A stretch of 64,000 nt of DNA from Ramlibacter sp. WS9 (GTDB lineage Bacteria > Pseudomonadota > Gammaproteobacteria > Burkholderiales > Burkholderiaceae_C). Location: contig NZ_RKMB01000005.1 of assembly GCF_003797765.1 (NCBI RefSeq), positions 220,702 to 284,701 of the forward strand. The letters are read 5' to 3'. The first letter of the stretch is position 1. Each line of letters opens with the position of its first letter. The translations under genes were made by a program, and so were the position numbers. Shown here piece after piece: positions 18,527-27,363 of this stretch. The notes under the pieces are model-generated. The model saw only the letters and a program-made list of their open reading frames with translations. It was not told where the DNA came from and searched no databases.

Positions 18527-18997
18527 ATGAAGCGACTTCTCATTCTCTCGTTGACGCACCTGCTGGTTCTGGCCGCAGGTGCCGCCCTGGGCATCTACCT
18601 GCTGCCGATCCTGGCTGCCCCGCCCGCGCCCGGCGCAGCGGAAGTCCAGGCGGCGTCCGCTGCGGCGAGCTTTCGCGGCGAATTCAAGCGCGAATTGAAG
18701 GGCAGCGACGCGCTGCATTGGGGGCAGGGCGCGCTCGCGGTGGGGCCGGCGAGCATCTCGCTGATGGGCCGCGTCGCACCCGGGCCGGCCTACAAGCTGT
18801 ACCTGGTGCCCCAGTTCGTGGAGACGGCGGAGGACTTCAAGCGCCTCAAGGGCGCATCACTGGAGGTCGCGGACGTGAAGACCTTCGAGAACTTCATCGT
18901 GGCGCTGCCGCCGGGCACGGACCTCACGCGCTACACCACGGTGGTGATCTGGTGCGAAGCCTTTTCCCAGTTCATCACGTCGGCAAGGTACCGTTAG
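18527..18997 (+). CDS. DM13-domain protein, membrane-anchored
   Basis: 156 residues. An N-terminal hydrophobic segment (about residues 4-30) acts as signal anchor. The rest is a DM13 domain, recognised from GPAYKLYLVPQFVETAEDFKRLK, VADVKTFENFIVALPPG and VVIWCEAFSQFITSARYR with its conserved Cys. DM13 is a predicted extracytoplasmic redox or electron-transfer domain. The 3' end overlaps the convergent ATP-grasp gene by 23 bp. It starts 31 bp after lysR. Confidence 0.85.
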   Translation: MKRLLILSLTHLLVLAAGAALGIYLLPILAAPPAPGAAEVQAASAAASFRGEFKRELKGSDALHWGQGALAVGPASISLMGRVAPGPAYKLYLVPQFVETAEDFKRLKGASLEVADVKTFENFIVALPPGTDLTRYTTVVIWCEAFSQFITSARYR

Positions 18998-20879
18998 CGA
19001 CATCGCGGGCCGCGTCAGCGGGCTCCTCATTGCCGCGGCTCGGCAGGTGCGGCGAGATCATCCACAGGGCGGTCTGCAATGTGCGTTCGTCGGTTTCGGA
19101 CGATGCTGGGCCGCCCAGGGTCAACGCCGAGTCGAATCGGGCGGCCGGCAAGCCGCAGCGGACGATCTCCGTGGCTGTCATGGCGCACAGCGCGGATTCC
19201 GCGCGCGGGTTTGCAAGCAGGATTTGCGCGGCCTGGTAGCCGCCTTCCTGCGCAGCTGCGGCGAACTCGCCACCGATCCACACGCCGCCGGCCGACGAGA
19301 AGCCATGGCACCCGAGCTTGCGCGCCAACTCGCCCAGCGGACCGGCCGGCGAAGGATCCACCTCTGCGTTCAGCATCACCAGGTGGGCCGGGATGCGGCC
19401 ATCGCCCCCCAACAGCGCGTCGACGATCCGGCCGGCGGTCAGGCGGTCGACTTGCGGCGCCGCGTTCACTTCGCAGATCAATGCGCCCGACTCGATCCAG
19501 GACCGCGCGGCGTCCTCGATCAACAGGTCGATCCCGGCCCAGTCCAGCCCGAGCAACTCCGCTGCGCGCACCGCCAGCCGATGGTTGTCCGGGTGGACGG
19601 AGTCCAGTTCGAGCAGCGTGGTCGAGCCCCCGGTCACCGCATTGTTGCGGCGCCGCAGGCTGACGAATTCGCCGTCGGCAATCACGCTGTCCGGCGACAG
19701 GCCCTGCTGCACCAGCATCCCGCGGGCCTCATCGTCCAGGACCAGCAACTCGTGCGGATTGGCGTGCTGCGGCGCTTCACGCGCCCGCTGCTGCACCAGT
19801 GCGACGAGCTCGGTGACCGTGCGTCCACCCTCGCCGACGACACCGCCGGGGAGCTTGCGGGTGGCCTTGACGACACGGCCGCCGTACACGGTGAACCGGT
19901 GGCCGACGCCGTCGAAATGCTTTTCGACGAGCACGGCCCGCGTATGGCGGCTGGCGGATTCGAAGGCCTGCCGCACGATCGCCTCGTCGCGCAAGTCGGC
20001 AAACACGCCGAGTCCGCCGTCGCGATCCGCGGGCTTCACCACCACCGGAAAGCCGAGCCGGTTGGCGATGCGCACGGCGTCATCCGCGCTAGCCGCCACC
20101 TCGTGAATGGGCGCGGGCATTCCCGCCTGGTGCAGGAGCACGGCGGTCGCTGCCTTGTTGCCTGCGATCTTGACGCCGATGGACGGCGTGCGGTCGGTGA
20201 TGGAGCTGTCGAGCAGCCGTGCCGACCGGCCCGTGCCCAGGCGCCATACCCCTTCGAACACATGCCGCACCGGGATGCCCGTGTCGTAGGCGTGCTGCAC
20301 GATGTACGGGCGATTCTGGCCCTTGGGGGCAATGTGGGAAAACGCGCGCGCGAGCGCTGGGAAATCGCTCATGTCCGGTCCGCCGCGTCCTTCGGCGGCT
20401 TGGGCCGCATGGCCGCCGCGGGCGAACCAGGCGATCGTCCGTTCGACCCAGCGTAGCGCCGCGGTGCTCGCGTCGACGTGCACGAAGGGCATCGCGACGA
20501 AGAACCGCGTTGCGGACGTCGAGCCACCGGCATCGGTGCTGTCCTTGAGGCGAAAGGTCGAAGACAGCGCCATTCCGTGATGGCGCTGCAAGGCGATGGA
20601 CCAATGCACGGCCCGCCACGCCACCGCCCGGGCGTTGCCGCGCGGCGGCGCGCTGTCCGGCAACGGCGCACCGAGCGTGTGTTCCATCCACGCCTCCAGC
20701 GCATCGAGCGACGCGGCGTCCGCGCCGGTGGCCGTCACGGTGCCCCGCAGGACCGACTGAGGTATCCCGAAAGCGCAGCCCATGAGGCGCTCCCAGGCGG
20801 GCCCCGCGCTGAATACCGATGCTTGCGGTTGTGTCCCGATCGGCCGCGGCTGCGCCGGTAGAATGCCCTGCTTGTTCAT
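18975..20879 (-). CDS. Cyanophycin-synthetase-like ATP-grasp ligase without Mur-ligase half
   Basis: 634 residues. The centre carries an ATP-grasp fold close to that of CphA: GVKIAGNKAATAVLLHQAG, FPVVVKPADRDGGLGVFADL, VLVEKHFDG and NNAVTGGSTTLLEL. The metal-binding end reads DWAGIDLLIED and CEVNAAPQVD (about 230-500). The first 200 residues resemble the CphA N-terminal region. The last 130 have no P-loop, so the Mur-ligase module of true cyanophycin synthetase is absent. It probably joins an amino acid to a carboxylate by an acyl-phosphate. The product is unknown; the neighbouring glycosyltransferases suggest a cell-surface or secreted product. It converges on the DM13 gene. Confidence 0.8.
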   Translation of the reverse strand: MNKQGILPAQPRPIGTQPQASVFSAGPAWERLMGCAFGIPQSVLRGTVTATGADAASLDALEAWMEHTLGAPLPDSAPPRGNARAVAWRAVHWSIALQRHHGMALSSTFRLKDSTDAGGSTSATRFFVAMPFVHVDASTAALRWVERTIAWFARGGHAAQAAEGRGGPDMSDFPALARAFSHIAPKGQNRPYIVQHAYDTGIPVRHVFEGVWRLGTGRSARLLDSSITDRTPSIGVKIAGNKAATAVLLHQAGMPAPIHEVAASADDAVRIANRLGFPVVVKPADRDGGLGVFADLRDEAIVRQAFESASRHTRAVLVEKHFDGVGHRFTVYGGRVVKATRKLPGGVVGEGGRTVTELVALVQQRAREAPQHANPHELLVLDDEARGMLVQQGLSPDSVIADGEFVSLRRRNNAVTGGSTTLLELDSVHPDNHRLAVRAAELLGLDWAGIDLLIEDAARSWIESGALICEVNAAPQVDRLTAGRIVDALLGGDGRIPAHLVMLNAEVDPSPAGPLGELARKLGCHGFSSAGGVWIGGEFAAAAQEGGYQAAQILLANPRAESALCAMTATEIVRCGLPAARFDSALTLGGPASSETDERTLQTALWMISPHLPSRGNEEPADAARDVANGTLPT

Positions 20880-20901
20880 GTTTGCATGGGACTTTTTCAC
20901 A

Positions 20902-21558
20902 ATGGATTCGGATTGGCTGGCGAGGATTCTAGGGCACGAAGAACTTCGCGGAATGGGGCACGGCCAGCGACTCGGCGACGCGAACATCGGCTTGGGCTGG
21001 CTCTATTACGCGCTCGTGCGCGTGGAGCGCCCGGCGCACGCGGTGTGCATCGGCTCTTGGCGCGGTTTCGTGCCGATCATCCTCGCACAGGCGCTGCGTG
21101 ACAACGGCGAAGGCGGCCGGGTCACCTTCATCGATCCCTCCCTGGCCGACGACTTCTGGGCTGACCCCGAACGCACGCGCGCCTGGTTCGCCAGCTTCGG
21201 CCTCGACAACGTCGACCATCACAGGATGACCACGCAGCAGTACGCGGAGACGGTGGAGCATCGCAATGGCACATCGGTGTCGATGCTGTTCGTCGACGGT
21301 TTTCACTCCGCCGAACAGGCTCGCTTCGACCATGAGGCTTTCGCGTCGCGGCTCACTGAAGACGCTGTGGTGTTGTTCCACGACAGCATCCGGCGGAAGA
21401 CCAGCCTGATTTATGGGGAAGACAAGCCCTACGTCCATACGGTGCATGAGTACATCGACGTGCTCAAGCAGCGCTCCGACCTTCAGGTGATGGACTTCGC
21501 GCTGGATTCCGGCGTCACGCTCGTTCGCCGGCGTGCGCGAGCTGCCCAGGGGGGCTGA
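20902..21558 (+). CDS. Class I SAM-dependent methyltransferase-like protein
   Basis: 218 residues. AVCIGSWRGFVPIILAQALRD is a SAM motif I region, GRVTFIDPSL the acidic strand after it, SMLFVDGFHSAEQARFDHEAF the post-motif region and AVVLFHDSIRRK a later strand, as in the Methyltransf_24 family. An upstream in-frame ATG at 20878 would overlap the ATP-grasp start on the other strand; neither start has a convincing ribosome-binding site. It converges on the first tandem glycosyltransferase gene with an 8-bp gap and likely acts on a glycan or lipid of this island. Confidence 0.75.
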   Translation: MDSDWLARILGHEELRGMGHGQRLGDANIGLGWLYYALVRVERPAHAVCIGSWRGFVPIILAQALRDNGEGGRVTFIDPSLADDFWADPERTRAWFASFGLDNVDHHRMTTQQYAETVEHRNGTSVSMLFVDGFHSAEQARFDHEAFASRLTEDAVVLFHDSIRRKTSLIYGEDKPYVHTVHEYIDVLKQRSDLQVMDFALDSGVTLVRRRARAAQGG

Positions 21559-21566
21559 CACCGCGC

Positions 21567-22586
21567 TCAGGCCGAGGCCGAGGCCGTGACCAGGCCGTCT
21601 TCGTTGCGCTGCTCGAAGTAAGCGCGAATCTCGTCCGGCAGGCCAGAGGGAACGTCTGCCCATTCCCACACGCCGGAGGCGCTGCGTTTGAGGAAGCGGC
21701 GCGGATCGAAACCGTGCCGCTCAAGAATCGTGTACCGCTCGCGATACTTGCGGTCTGCGGGATCGCCGTGCCACAGGTGGAGCAATGTTCCAGGTACCCA
21801 GGCGAGGCGGCCGTCGATCGCACGTTCGAGAGGTGCTGCGCGTTGCAGGTAATGCGAGGCCTGCGCGGCGGCGAGGCCGCACATCCGGATTTGATCGGCC
21901 GACAGCCCTGCTGCCGCATACAGGTACGCGGCGTCGCCGCCGCCGAGCACCCAGGCATCGAACAGGGGATGGTCCTCCAGCAGGCTGCGGTGCGCGGCCC
22001 ACGCATGGCCGTTGCTGCCCGGATAGGCGAACGATTGGCCCTCCGGCGGCACGCCCAACATGTCCATGTTGCCGGCTGACTTGGCATCGCAGTACAAGCG
22101 TGCGGTGCTCGTCCGCCGTTTCAGGACGCCGGCGCCGCGCCACGATGCGTCCTGCAAGAGGCGCTCGATCGGCGTAGGCATGATGTGCACCACATGCTCG
22201 AACAATTGCACCAGCCGGGCGTTTTCGAGCTGCGCCAAGGCCTGCTTGGGCCATGCCGTGTTCTCGAACACGACATCGCAATCGAGCCACGCCACCTTCG
22301 TGCATTCCGCCGGAAGCCGGGCGATGCCGATGTTGAGCAGACGCTCCTTTTGCCACATCACGTCGCCGCCATCGAGCTGGATGAGGATGTCGGCGTCGCC
22401 AGGCCCAAGTTCGAAGCGGCCGTCGTGTGACCATTCGACGGTCAGCAGGGGCAGTTGCAGGTGCTGGCGGAAGAGCCGATAGTTGGCCCTGCGACGCTGG
22501 TAGCCGGCGGGGTTGTAGTAACTCGTCACGGCCCAGAACGGGCCGGCGGGCCGGCCGGGGGATGTATACGGGGGAGTCATCGCCAT
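21567..22586 (-). CDS. Glycosyltransferase-like paralogue A (of four)
   Basis: 339 residues. Family marks are FWAVTSYYNPAGYQRRRANYRLF-type opening, GGDVMWQKERLLNIG, a DxD-type site (WLDCDVVF), GGGDAAYLYAAAG and LWHGDPADRKYRER. I read these as a GT-A-like nucleotide-sugar enzyme with metal-binding DCD. It is the most divergent paralogue in its middle (residues 120-190), yet its last 40 codons are nearly identical in DNA to paralogue B, with one extra GCCGAG unit at the end. Last gene of the tandem, 10 bp after B. Function is inferred from motifs. Confidence 0.72.
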   Translation of the reverse strand: MAMTPPYTSPGRPAGPFWAVTSYYNPAGYQRRRANYRLFRQHLQLPLLTVEWSHDGRFELGPGDADILIQLDGGDVMWQKERLLNIGIARLPAECTKVAWLDCDVVFENTAWPKQALAQLENARLVQLFEHVVHIMPTPIERLLQDASWRGAGVLKRRTSTARLYCDAKSAGNMDMLGVPPEGQSFAYPGSNGHAWAAHRSLLEDHPLFDAWVLGGGDAAYLYAAAGLSADQIRMCGLAAAQASHYLQRAAPLERAIDGRLAWVPGTLLHLWHGDPADRKYRERYTILERHGFDPRRFLKRSASGVWEWADVPSGLPDEIRAYFEQRNEDGLVTASASA

Positions 22587-22596
22587 CAACGGCAAT

Positions 22597-23610
22597 TCAG
22601 GCCGAGGCCGTGACCAGGCCGTCTTCGTTGCGCTGCTCGAAGTAGGCGCGAATCTCGTCCGGCAGGCCATGGGGCACGTCTGCCCATTCCCACACTCCGG
22701 AGGCGCTGCGCTGCAGAAAACGGCGCGGATCGAACCCGTGGCGTGCGAGGATCGAATGGCGCGAGCGATAGCGGCGGTCGGCGAAATTGCCGTGCCACAG
22801 TGTGAAGGCGCGGCCGGCAACGTGTCCGATCCGGCCCCCGATCGCATTGGCGAGTTCGCGGGCGCGCGGCAGGTACTGGTCGCGATGCGGGCTCGCGAGT
22901 CCATGGTTTTCCACGACACGCTCGGGCGTGCCTGCCGCCGCATGAAAATGCGCACTGTCGCCGCCACCGACGACCCACTCGTCGAATAACGGATGACGCT
23001 CCAGGTGTTCGCGTCGCGCTGCCCATGCGAAACCTACACATGGCATCCGCTTGAAGTCGTCCGGATGCTCGGTGGCCACGGGAACGGCCGCCGCCGGCTG
23101 TCCGCTGCGCGCCGCGGCTGCATGGGCCGCAGCCGCGCCCTGGCGCTCGAATGTGACATCCGGCGCCGTGCGGCTTCCGAGCCGAGGCATCGCATCGAGC
23201 GGCGTACGGGCGAGGTAGGCGATACGGTCGAACAGCTGCACGAGCGGTGCCGCGTCGAGCGCGGCCAAGATCGCCTGGCCGAGGTCTTCCCGCTCGAAGA
23301 TCAGGTCGCAGTCCACCCACGCGACATGGGTGCACTGCGGCGGCAGCTGCGTGACGCCGACGTTCAGCAGGCGCTCCTTTTGCCACATCACGTTGCCGCC
23401 CGTGAGCTGAATCAGGATGTCGGCGTCACCGGGGCGCAACTCGAACTTGCCGGTGGGAGACCATTCGACCGTCAGCAGCGGCAGCGGCAGGCGCTCGCGG
23501 AACAGGTGGTAGTTCGCCTTGCGGCGCTCAAAGCCGGCCGGGTTGTAGTAGCTCGTGACGGCCCATAGCGGCTGGGCTGCCCGGTTGGAGGTGGATTCAG
23601 GGTGGATCAT
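22597..23610 (-). CDS. Glycosyltransferase-like paralogue B
   Basis: 337 residues. Same architecture as its neighbours: WAVTSYYNPAGFERRKANY opening, PLPLLTVEWSPTGKFEL, GGNVMWQKERLLNVG, the DxD-like WVDCDLIF, GFAWAARREHLERHPLFDEW, GGGDSAHFHAAAG and LWHGNFADRRYRSR. An alanine-rich linker (about residues 150-180) is the most variable part. The start overlaps the stop of paralogue C by 4 nt (ATGA), showing translational coupling. No signal peptide or membrane segment is visible, so it likely acts at the cytoplasmic side. Confidence 0.72.
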   Translation of the reverse strand: MIHPESTSNRAAQPLWAVTSYYNPAGFERRKANYHLFRERLPLPLLTVEWSPTGKFELRPGDADILIQLTGGNVMWQKERLLNVGVTQLPPQCTHVAWVDCDLIFEREDLGQAILAALDAAPLVQLFDRIAYLARTPLDAMPRLGSRTAPDVTFERQGAAAAHAAAARSGQPAAAVPVATEHPDDFKRMPCVGFAWAARREHLERHPLFDEWVVGGGDSAHFHAAAGTPERVVENHGLASPHRDQYLPRARELANAIGGRIGHVAGRAFTLWHGNFADRRYRSRHSILARHGFDPRRFLQRSASGVWEWADVPHGLPDEIRAYFEQRNEDGLVTASA

Positions 23611-24638
23611 CGTGACGCGGACAGTTCAGGCGAAGACGACGGGGTCGCGCCGTCTTCGTTGCGTTGGTCGAAGTACGCGCGGATCTCGTCGGGCAGGCCG
23701 TCGGGCACGTCCGCCCATTCCCAGACTCCGGACAGGCTTCGTTGCAGGAATCGATGCGGATCAAACCCGTATCGGGCGAGAATCGAGTGGCGCGAGCGGT
23801 AGCGCCGATCCTCGAGCTTCCCATGCCACAGCGTGAACACGCGGCCCGCAACGTGGTCGACCGGGCGCGTGACCGCGCCGGCAAGTTCGCGTGCGCGCAC
23901 CAGGAACTGGTCTCGAAGCGGGCCGGCGAGCGCATACCTGTCCACGACCCGCTCGGGCAAGCCTGCCGCCGCATGGAAATACGCACTGTCGCCCCCGCCG
24001 ACAACCCACTCGTCGAAAAGAGGATGGCGTTCGAGGAATTCGCGGCGTGCCGCCCATGCGAAGCCGACGCTTGGTTTAGGTCTCAGGGGGTCGTTGTCTT
24101 CGATGTCCGTCGGATCGGGCGGCGGCAAGCCGGCACGCTCGGCCACCCCATGCGCGGACGCGGCGCCTTCACGCTCGAACGTGATGCACCCGTTGGCGCA
24201 GTTTCCAAGCCGTTCGAGCGCATCGAGGGACGTGGGCGCGAGGTAGGCGACACGGTCGAAGAGCTGCACCAAGGATGACGCTTCGAGCGCGGCCAGAATC
24301 GCGTCGCTGAGGTCCTGGCGTTCGAAGACCAGATCGCAGTCGACCCAGGCGACGCGCGTGCACTGCGGCGGCAGGTGGCCGACCCCGATGTTCAGCAGGC
24401 GTTCTTTCTGCCACATCACGTCGCCGCCGCTGAGCTGGACCAGCATATCGGCGTCACCGCGGCGCAGCTCGAAATCCCCGGTGGGCGACCACTCGACCGT
24501 CAGCAGCGGCAACGGGAGGCGCTCACGAAACAGCTGGTAATTGGCCTTGCGGCGCTGGTATCCGGCGGGGTTGTAGTAGCTGGTGACAGCCCAGAGCGGC
24601 TGCTCAGTGTGGGCCAACGTGGGTTCAGGGTGCGTCAT
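23607..24638 (-). CDS. Glycosyltransferase-like paralogue C
   Basis: 343 residues. Very close to D: PLWAVTSYYNPAGYQRRK opening, GGDVMWQKERLLNIG, WVDCDLVF, GFAWAARREFLERHPLFDEW, GGGDSAYFHAAAG, LWHGKLEDRRYRSR. The ATG at 24638 (MTHPEPT) is preferred because homology begins directly after it and paralogue D ends 11 bp upstream; the frame is open further but runs through the end of D. It overlaps B by 4 nt. Confidence 0.72.
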   Translation of the reverse strand: MTHPEPTLAHTEQPLWAVTSYYNPAGYQRRKANYQLFRERLPLPLLTVEWSPTGDFELRRGDADMLVQLSGGDVMWQKERLLNIGVGHLPPQCTRVAWVDCDLVFERQDLSDAILAALEASSLVQLFDRVAYLAPTSLDALERLGNCANGCITFEREGAASAHGVAERAGLPPPDPTDIEDNDPLRPKPSVGFAWAARREFLERHPLFDEWVVGGGDSAYFHAAAGLPERVVDRYALAGPLRDQFLVRARELAGAVTRPVDHVAGRVFTLWHGKLEDRRYRSRHSILARYGFDPHRFLQRSLSGVWEWADVPDGLPDEIRAYFDQRNEDGATPSSSPELSASR

Positions 24639-24648
24639 CGCGAGCGAG

Positions 24649-25650
24649 TCATCGGGGCTCGGCGGATTCCAGGCTGACACCCGGGATCGGGCCATCTTCC
24701 TTGCGCTGATGAAAATAGTCACGGATTTCGTCAGGCAGGCCGTGAGGTGCGCCCGACCACTCCCAGACGTCGGACGCACTACGCTGTAAAAAGCGTTGAG
24801 GATCGAACGCGTGTTTGGCCAGGATCGAATAGCGCGAACGGTAGCGGCGATCTTCGAGCTTGCCGTGCCACAGCGCGTAGAGGCGGCCCGGAACGTGGCC
24901 GATCCGCCCCGCTATTGCATTGGCCAGCGCGCGCGCGCGGGGCAGGAAATCGTCGCGATGCGTATCGGCGAGCACGTGATTCCTGATGACCTGCTCAGGC
25001 ATGCCGGCGGCCGCGTAAAAGTACGCGCTGTCGCCGCCACCGATCACCCATTCGTCGAAAAGCGGGTGGCGCTCGAGCAATTGCCGGCGCGCCGCCCATG
25101 CGAAGCCAACGCTGGGTTTGGTGCCCAAGTGGTCGTGATCCTGGAACGTGACGGACAGTGGCGACGGGCGGCAGGCGCGCGCAGCGGCCCCATGCGCCGA
25201 CGCCGCACCTTCGCGCTCGAACAATACGGGGCCGGTCGTGCAGTTCGCGGGCCGCGTGAGCGCATCAAGCGGCGTGGGAGCGAGGTGGGCGACTCGGTCG
25301 TAGAGCTGCACCAGCGGCGCCGTTTCGAGCGCGGCGAGGACCGCATCACCGAGATCTTCGCGCTCGAAGACCAGGTCGCAGTCCACCCAGGCGACATGCG
25401 TGCACTGCGGCGGCAGCCGGCCGACCCCGATGTTCAGCAGGCGTTCCTTCTGCCACATCACGTCGCCGCCACTGAGTTGGACCAGCATGTCGGCGTCACC
25501 CGGGCGCAGCTCGAACTCGCCGGTGGGAGACCACTCGACGGTCAGCAGCGGCAATGGGAGGCGCTCGCGAAACAGGCGGTAATTGGCCTTGCGGCGCTGA
25601 TACCCAGCCGGGTTGTAGTAACTGGTGACAGCCCAGAGCGGACCGTTCAT
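24649..25650 (-). CDS. Glycosyltransferase-like paralogue D, first of the tandem
   Basis: 333 residues, the promoter-proximal copy. It starts almost immediately with the family motif (MNGPLWAVTSYYNPAGY), followed by GGDVMWQKERLLNIG, WVDCDLVF, GFAWAARRQLLERHPLF, GGGDSAYFYAAAG, LWHGKLEDRRYRSR and a C-terminal SDVWEWSG segment. The 190 bp upstream (25651-25840) separate it from the divergent GT2 gene and should hold promoters for both. The acceptor and sugar donor are unknown. Confidence 0.72.
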   Translation of the reverse strand: MNGPLWAVTSYYNPAGYQRRKANYRLFRERLPLPLLTVEWSPTGEFELRPGDADMLVQLSGGDVMWQKERLLNIGVGRLPPQCTHVAWVDCDLVFEREDLGDAVLAALETAPLVQLYDRVAHLAPTPLDALTRPANCTTGPVLFEREGAASAHGAAARACRPSPLSVTFQDHDHLGTKPSVGFAWAARRQLLERHPLFDEWVIGGGDSAYFYAAAGMPEQVIRNHVLADTHRDDFLPRARALANAIAGRIGHVPGRLYALWHGKLEDRRYRSRYSILAKHAFDPQRFLQRSASDVWEWSGAPHGLPDEIRDYFHQRKEDGPIPGVSLESAEPR

Positions 25651-25840
25651 TGCGCGGCTTCAGCGGCTCCTGAGCCGGTCTCGTGTGATTTCATGGAACG
25701 CGCTTCTCAAGGTGCGTGGAGTTCACCCATTTTACCCAGCGCTCCTGCTGCGGCTGAGCAGAAAGCGCTCCGACGCCTGTGGGAAAATCCGCGATCCGCG
25801 CGGCGGCATCGCCGCGACAGCCCAAGCAAGAAAACCCGCA

Positions 25841-26617
25841 ATGCGCATCGATATCGTCACCCCGTCCCGCAGCCAGCCGCGCCAGAGCGAGTATCTGGCG
25901 CGCATGATCTCGTCCGTGGCCCAGCAGAAGGCCAACCGGCCCATCGAGTTCCGGATCCTGGTCGGGCTGGACCCCGGCGCGGCGGAGCCCGAGCTCCCCG
26001 GCGGTGCGAGTCCCATCGCGTTGCGCTTCGCGCGCGGAGGGATGGCCAGCCAGGCTGCGGCATTGAACGCGGCGTTGGCACTGGCGGACAGCGACTACAT
26101 CGCCTTCCTGGAAGACGACGATAGCTGGAGCGAAGGCTTCTGCCAGTCCGCGCTGGATGCCATGGCGCGGGTCGACGCCGACATGCACAGTTCCAACCAG
26201 GTGGTCCGCGACCAGGAGGGCAAGTACCTGGGCATCTCCGACTTTCCGACGCCGTCGAGCTGGCTCATCAAAGCCGAGGCCTGCCGCCGGGTCGGGCCGA
26301 TGGACGTGGAGTACCGGTACCACCTCGATCACGATTGGCTGGGGCGGGCCAGGGAACAGGGCCTGCGCCGCGTGCACGTGATGGAACAGACCGCGCCGCG
26401 CTCGCCGGCCCTGTTGCGGGACTTCCGACCGATTCTTGCCATCATCGCGCGGCAGGGCACTCCGCTGGTCCCGATCGACAAGCCCCTGCCGCTGGTCCAT
26501 CGCATCGAGCACGAATATTCCGGGATGATGGCGATCAGCAAGGGCGGGGCGGCGGAAGAGCGATCGCGCCTGGAAAAAACGGCTCTGAAAGCCAAGTACG
26601 GCAGATTGCCCTTTTAA
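25841..26617 (+). CDS. GT2-family glycosyltransferase
   Basis: 258 residues. MRIDIVTPSRSQPRQSEYLARM opens a GT2 Rossmann-like fold, and SDYIAFLEDDDSW supplies the DxD metal site near residue 90. No membrane segment is seen. The start at 25841 is the first ATG of the GT2 homology. It is divergent from the four tandem paralogues and convergent with livF, and so probably belongs to the same glycan island. Confidence 0.82.
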   Translation: MRIDIVTPSRSQPRQSEYLARMISSVAQQKANRPIEFRILVGLDPGAAEPELPGGASPIALRFARGGMASQAAALNAALALADSDYIAFLEDDDSWSEGFCQSALDAMARVDADMHSSNQVVRDQEGKYLGISDFPTPSSWLIKAEACRRVGPMDVEYRYHLDHDWLGRAREQGLRRVHVMEQTAPRSPALLRDFRPILAIIARQGTPLVPIDKPLPLVHRIEHEYSGMMAISKGGAAEERSRLEKTALKAKYGRLPF

Positions 26618-26649
26618 CCGCGATCGCCGGCGCCGGCGGCCCTTTGCCC

Positions 26650-27363
26650 TCAAACCCCGAGATACTGCTCCAGGAGCTGCGGCTTGCTGCGCAGTTCGTC
26701 GGAAGTCCCGGCAAACACGACTTCCCCTTTTACCAGGATGACGTTGCGGTCCGTGATCTGCGTGACGTGCTTCCAGTTCTTGTCGACGATCACGCTTGAA
26801 ATGCCGGATTCGCGGATCACGCCGCAGATGCGCCAGATCTCGCGCGCGATCAGCGGGGCCAGGCCTTCCGTCGCTTCGTCGAGGATCAGCACGTCGGGGT
26901 TGGTCATCAGCGCGCGGCCGATGGTGAGCATCTGCTGTTCGCCGCCGGAAAGCTGCTGGCCGCCGTGGCCCAGGCGCTCCGTGAGGCGGGGGAAGGTCTC
27001 CAGCACGCGCTCGTATGTCCAGTCGCGCTGACCCTTCGTTCCGGGCCGCGCCGCCATCTTGAGGTTTTCCACCACGCTCAGGTTGCCGAAGATGCCGCGG
27101 CCTTCGGGCACGTAGGCGATGCCGAGCTGCGCGATCTCATAGGGCGGGCGTCCTGTCATGTCACGGCCCATGATGGAGACGGTGCCGCCACGCGGCTTGA
27201 CCAGCCCCATCAGGCTCTTGAGCAGTGTGCTCTTGCCCATGCCGTTGCGGCCCATCAGCCCGATGGTTTCGCCGCGCGCGACGTTGAAGTCAACGCCGCG
27301 CAGGATGTGGCTGGCGCCGTAATAGGTCTGCAGGCCTTTGGCTTCGATGAGCATCGCGGCCAT
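26650..27363 (-). CDS. livF: Branched-chain-type ABC ATPase LivF
   Basis: 237 residues. Walker A GRNGMGKST, signature LSGGEQQML, Walker B VLILDEATEGLAP and the LivF-specific YVPEGRGIFGNLSV are present. The C-terminus ends VVFAGTSDEL then a short tail, normal for LivF. It is the last gene of the livK-lysE-livHMGF block downstream of benzoate-CoA ligase, so the likely cargo is benzoate or another aromatic acid, not an amino acid. The start shares its first base with the livG stop. Confidence 0.92.
   Translation of the reverse strand: MAAMLIEAKGLQTYYGASHILRGVDFNVARGETIGLMGRNGMGKSTLLKSLMGLVKPRGGTVSIMGRDMTGRPPYEIAQLGIAYVPEGRGIFGNLSVVENLKMAARPGTKGQRDWTYERVLETFPRLTERLGHGGQQLSGGEQQMLTIGRALMTNPDVLILDEATEGLAPLIAREIWRICGVIRESGISSVIVDKNWKHVTQITDRNVILVKGEVVFAGTSDELRSKPQLLEQYLGV

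Noticed and set aside
25625..25840. Longer N-terminal extension of the GT2 gene
   Set aside because: The in-frame upstream codons show no GT2 homology; the ATG at 25841 directly begins the conserved fold.
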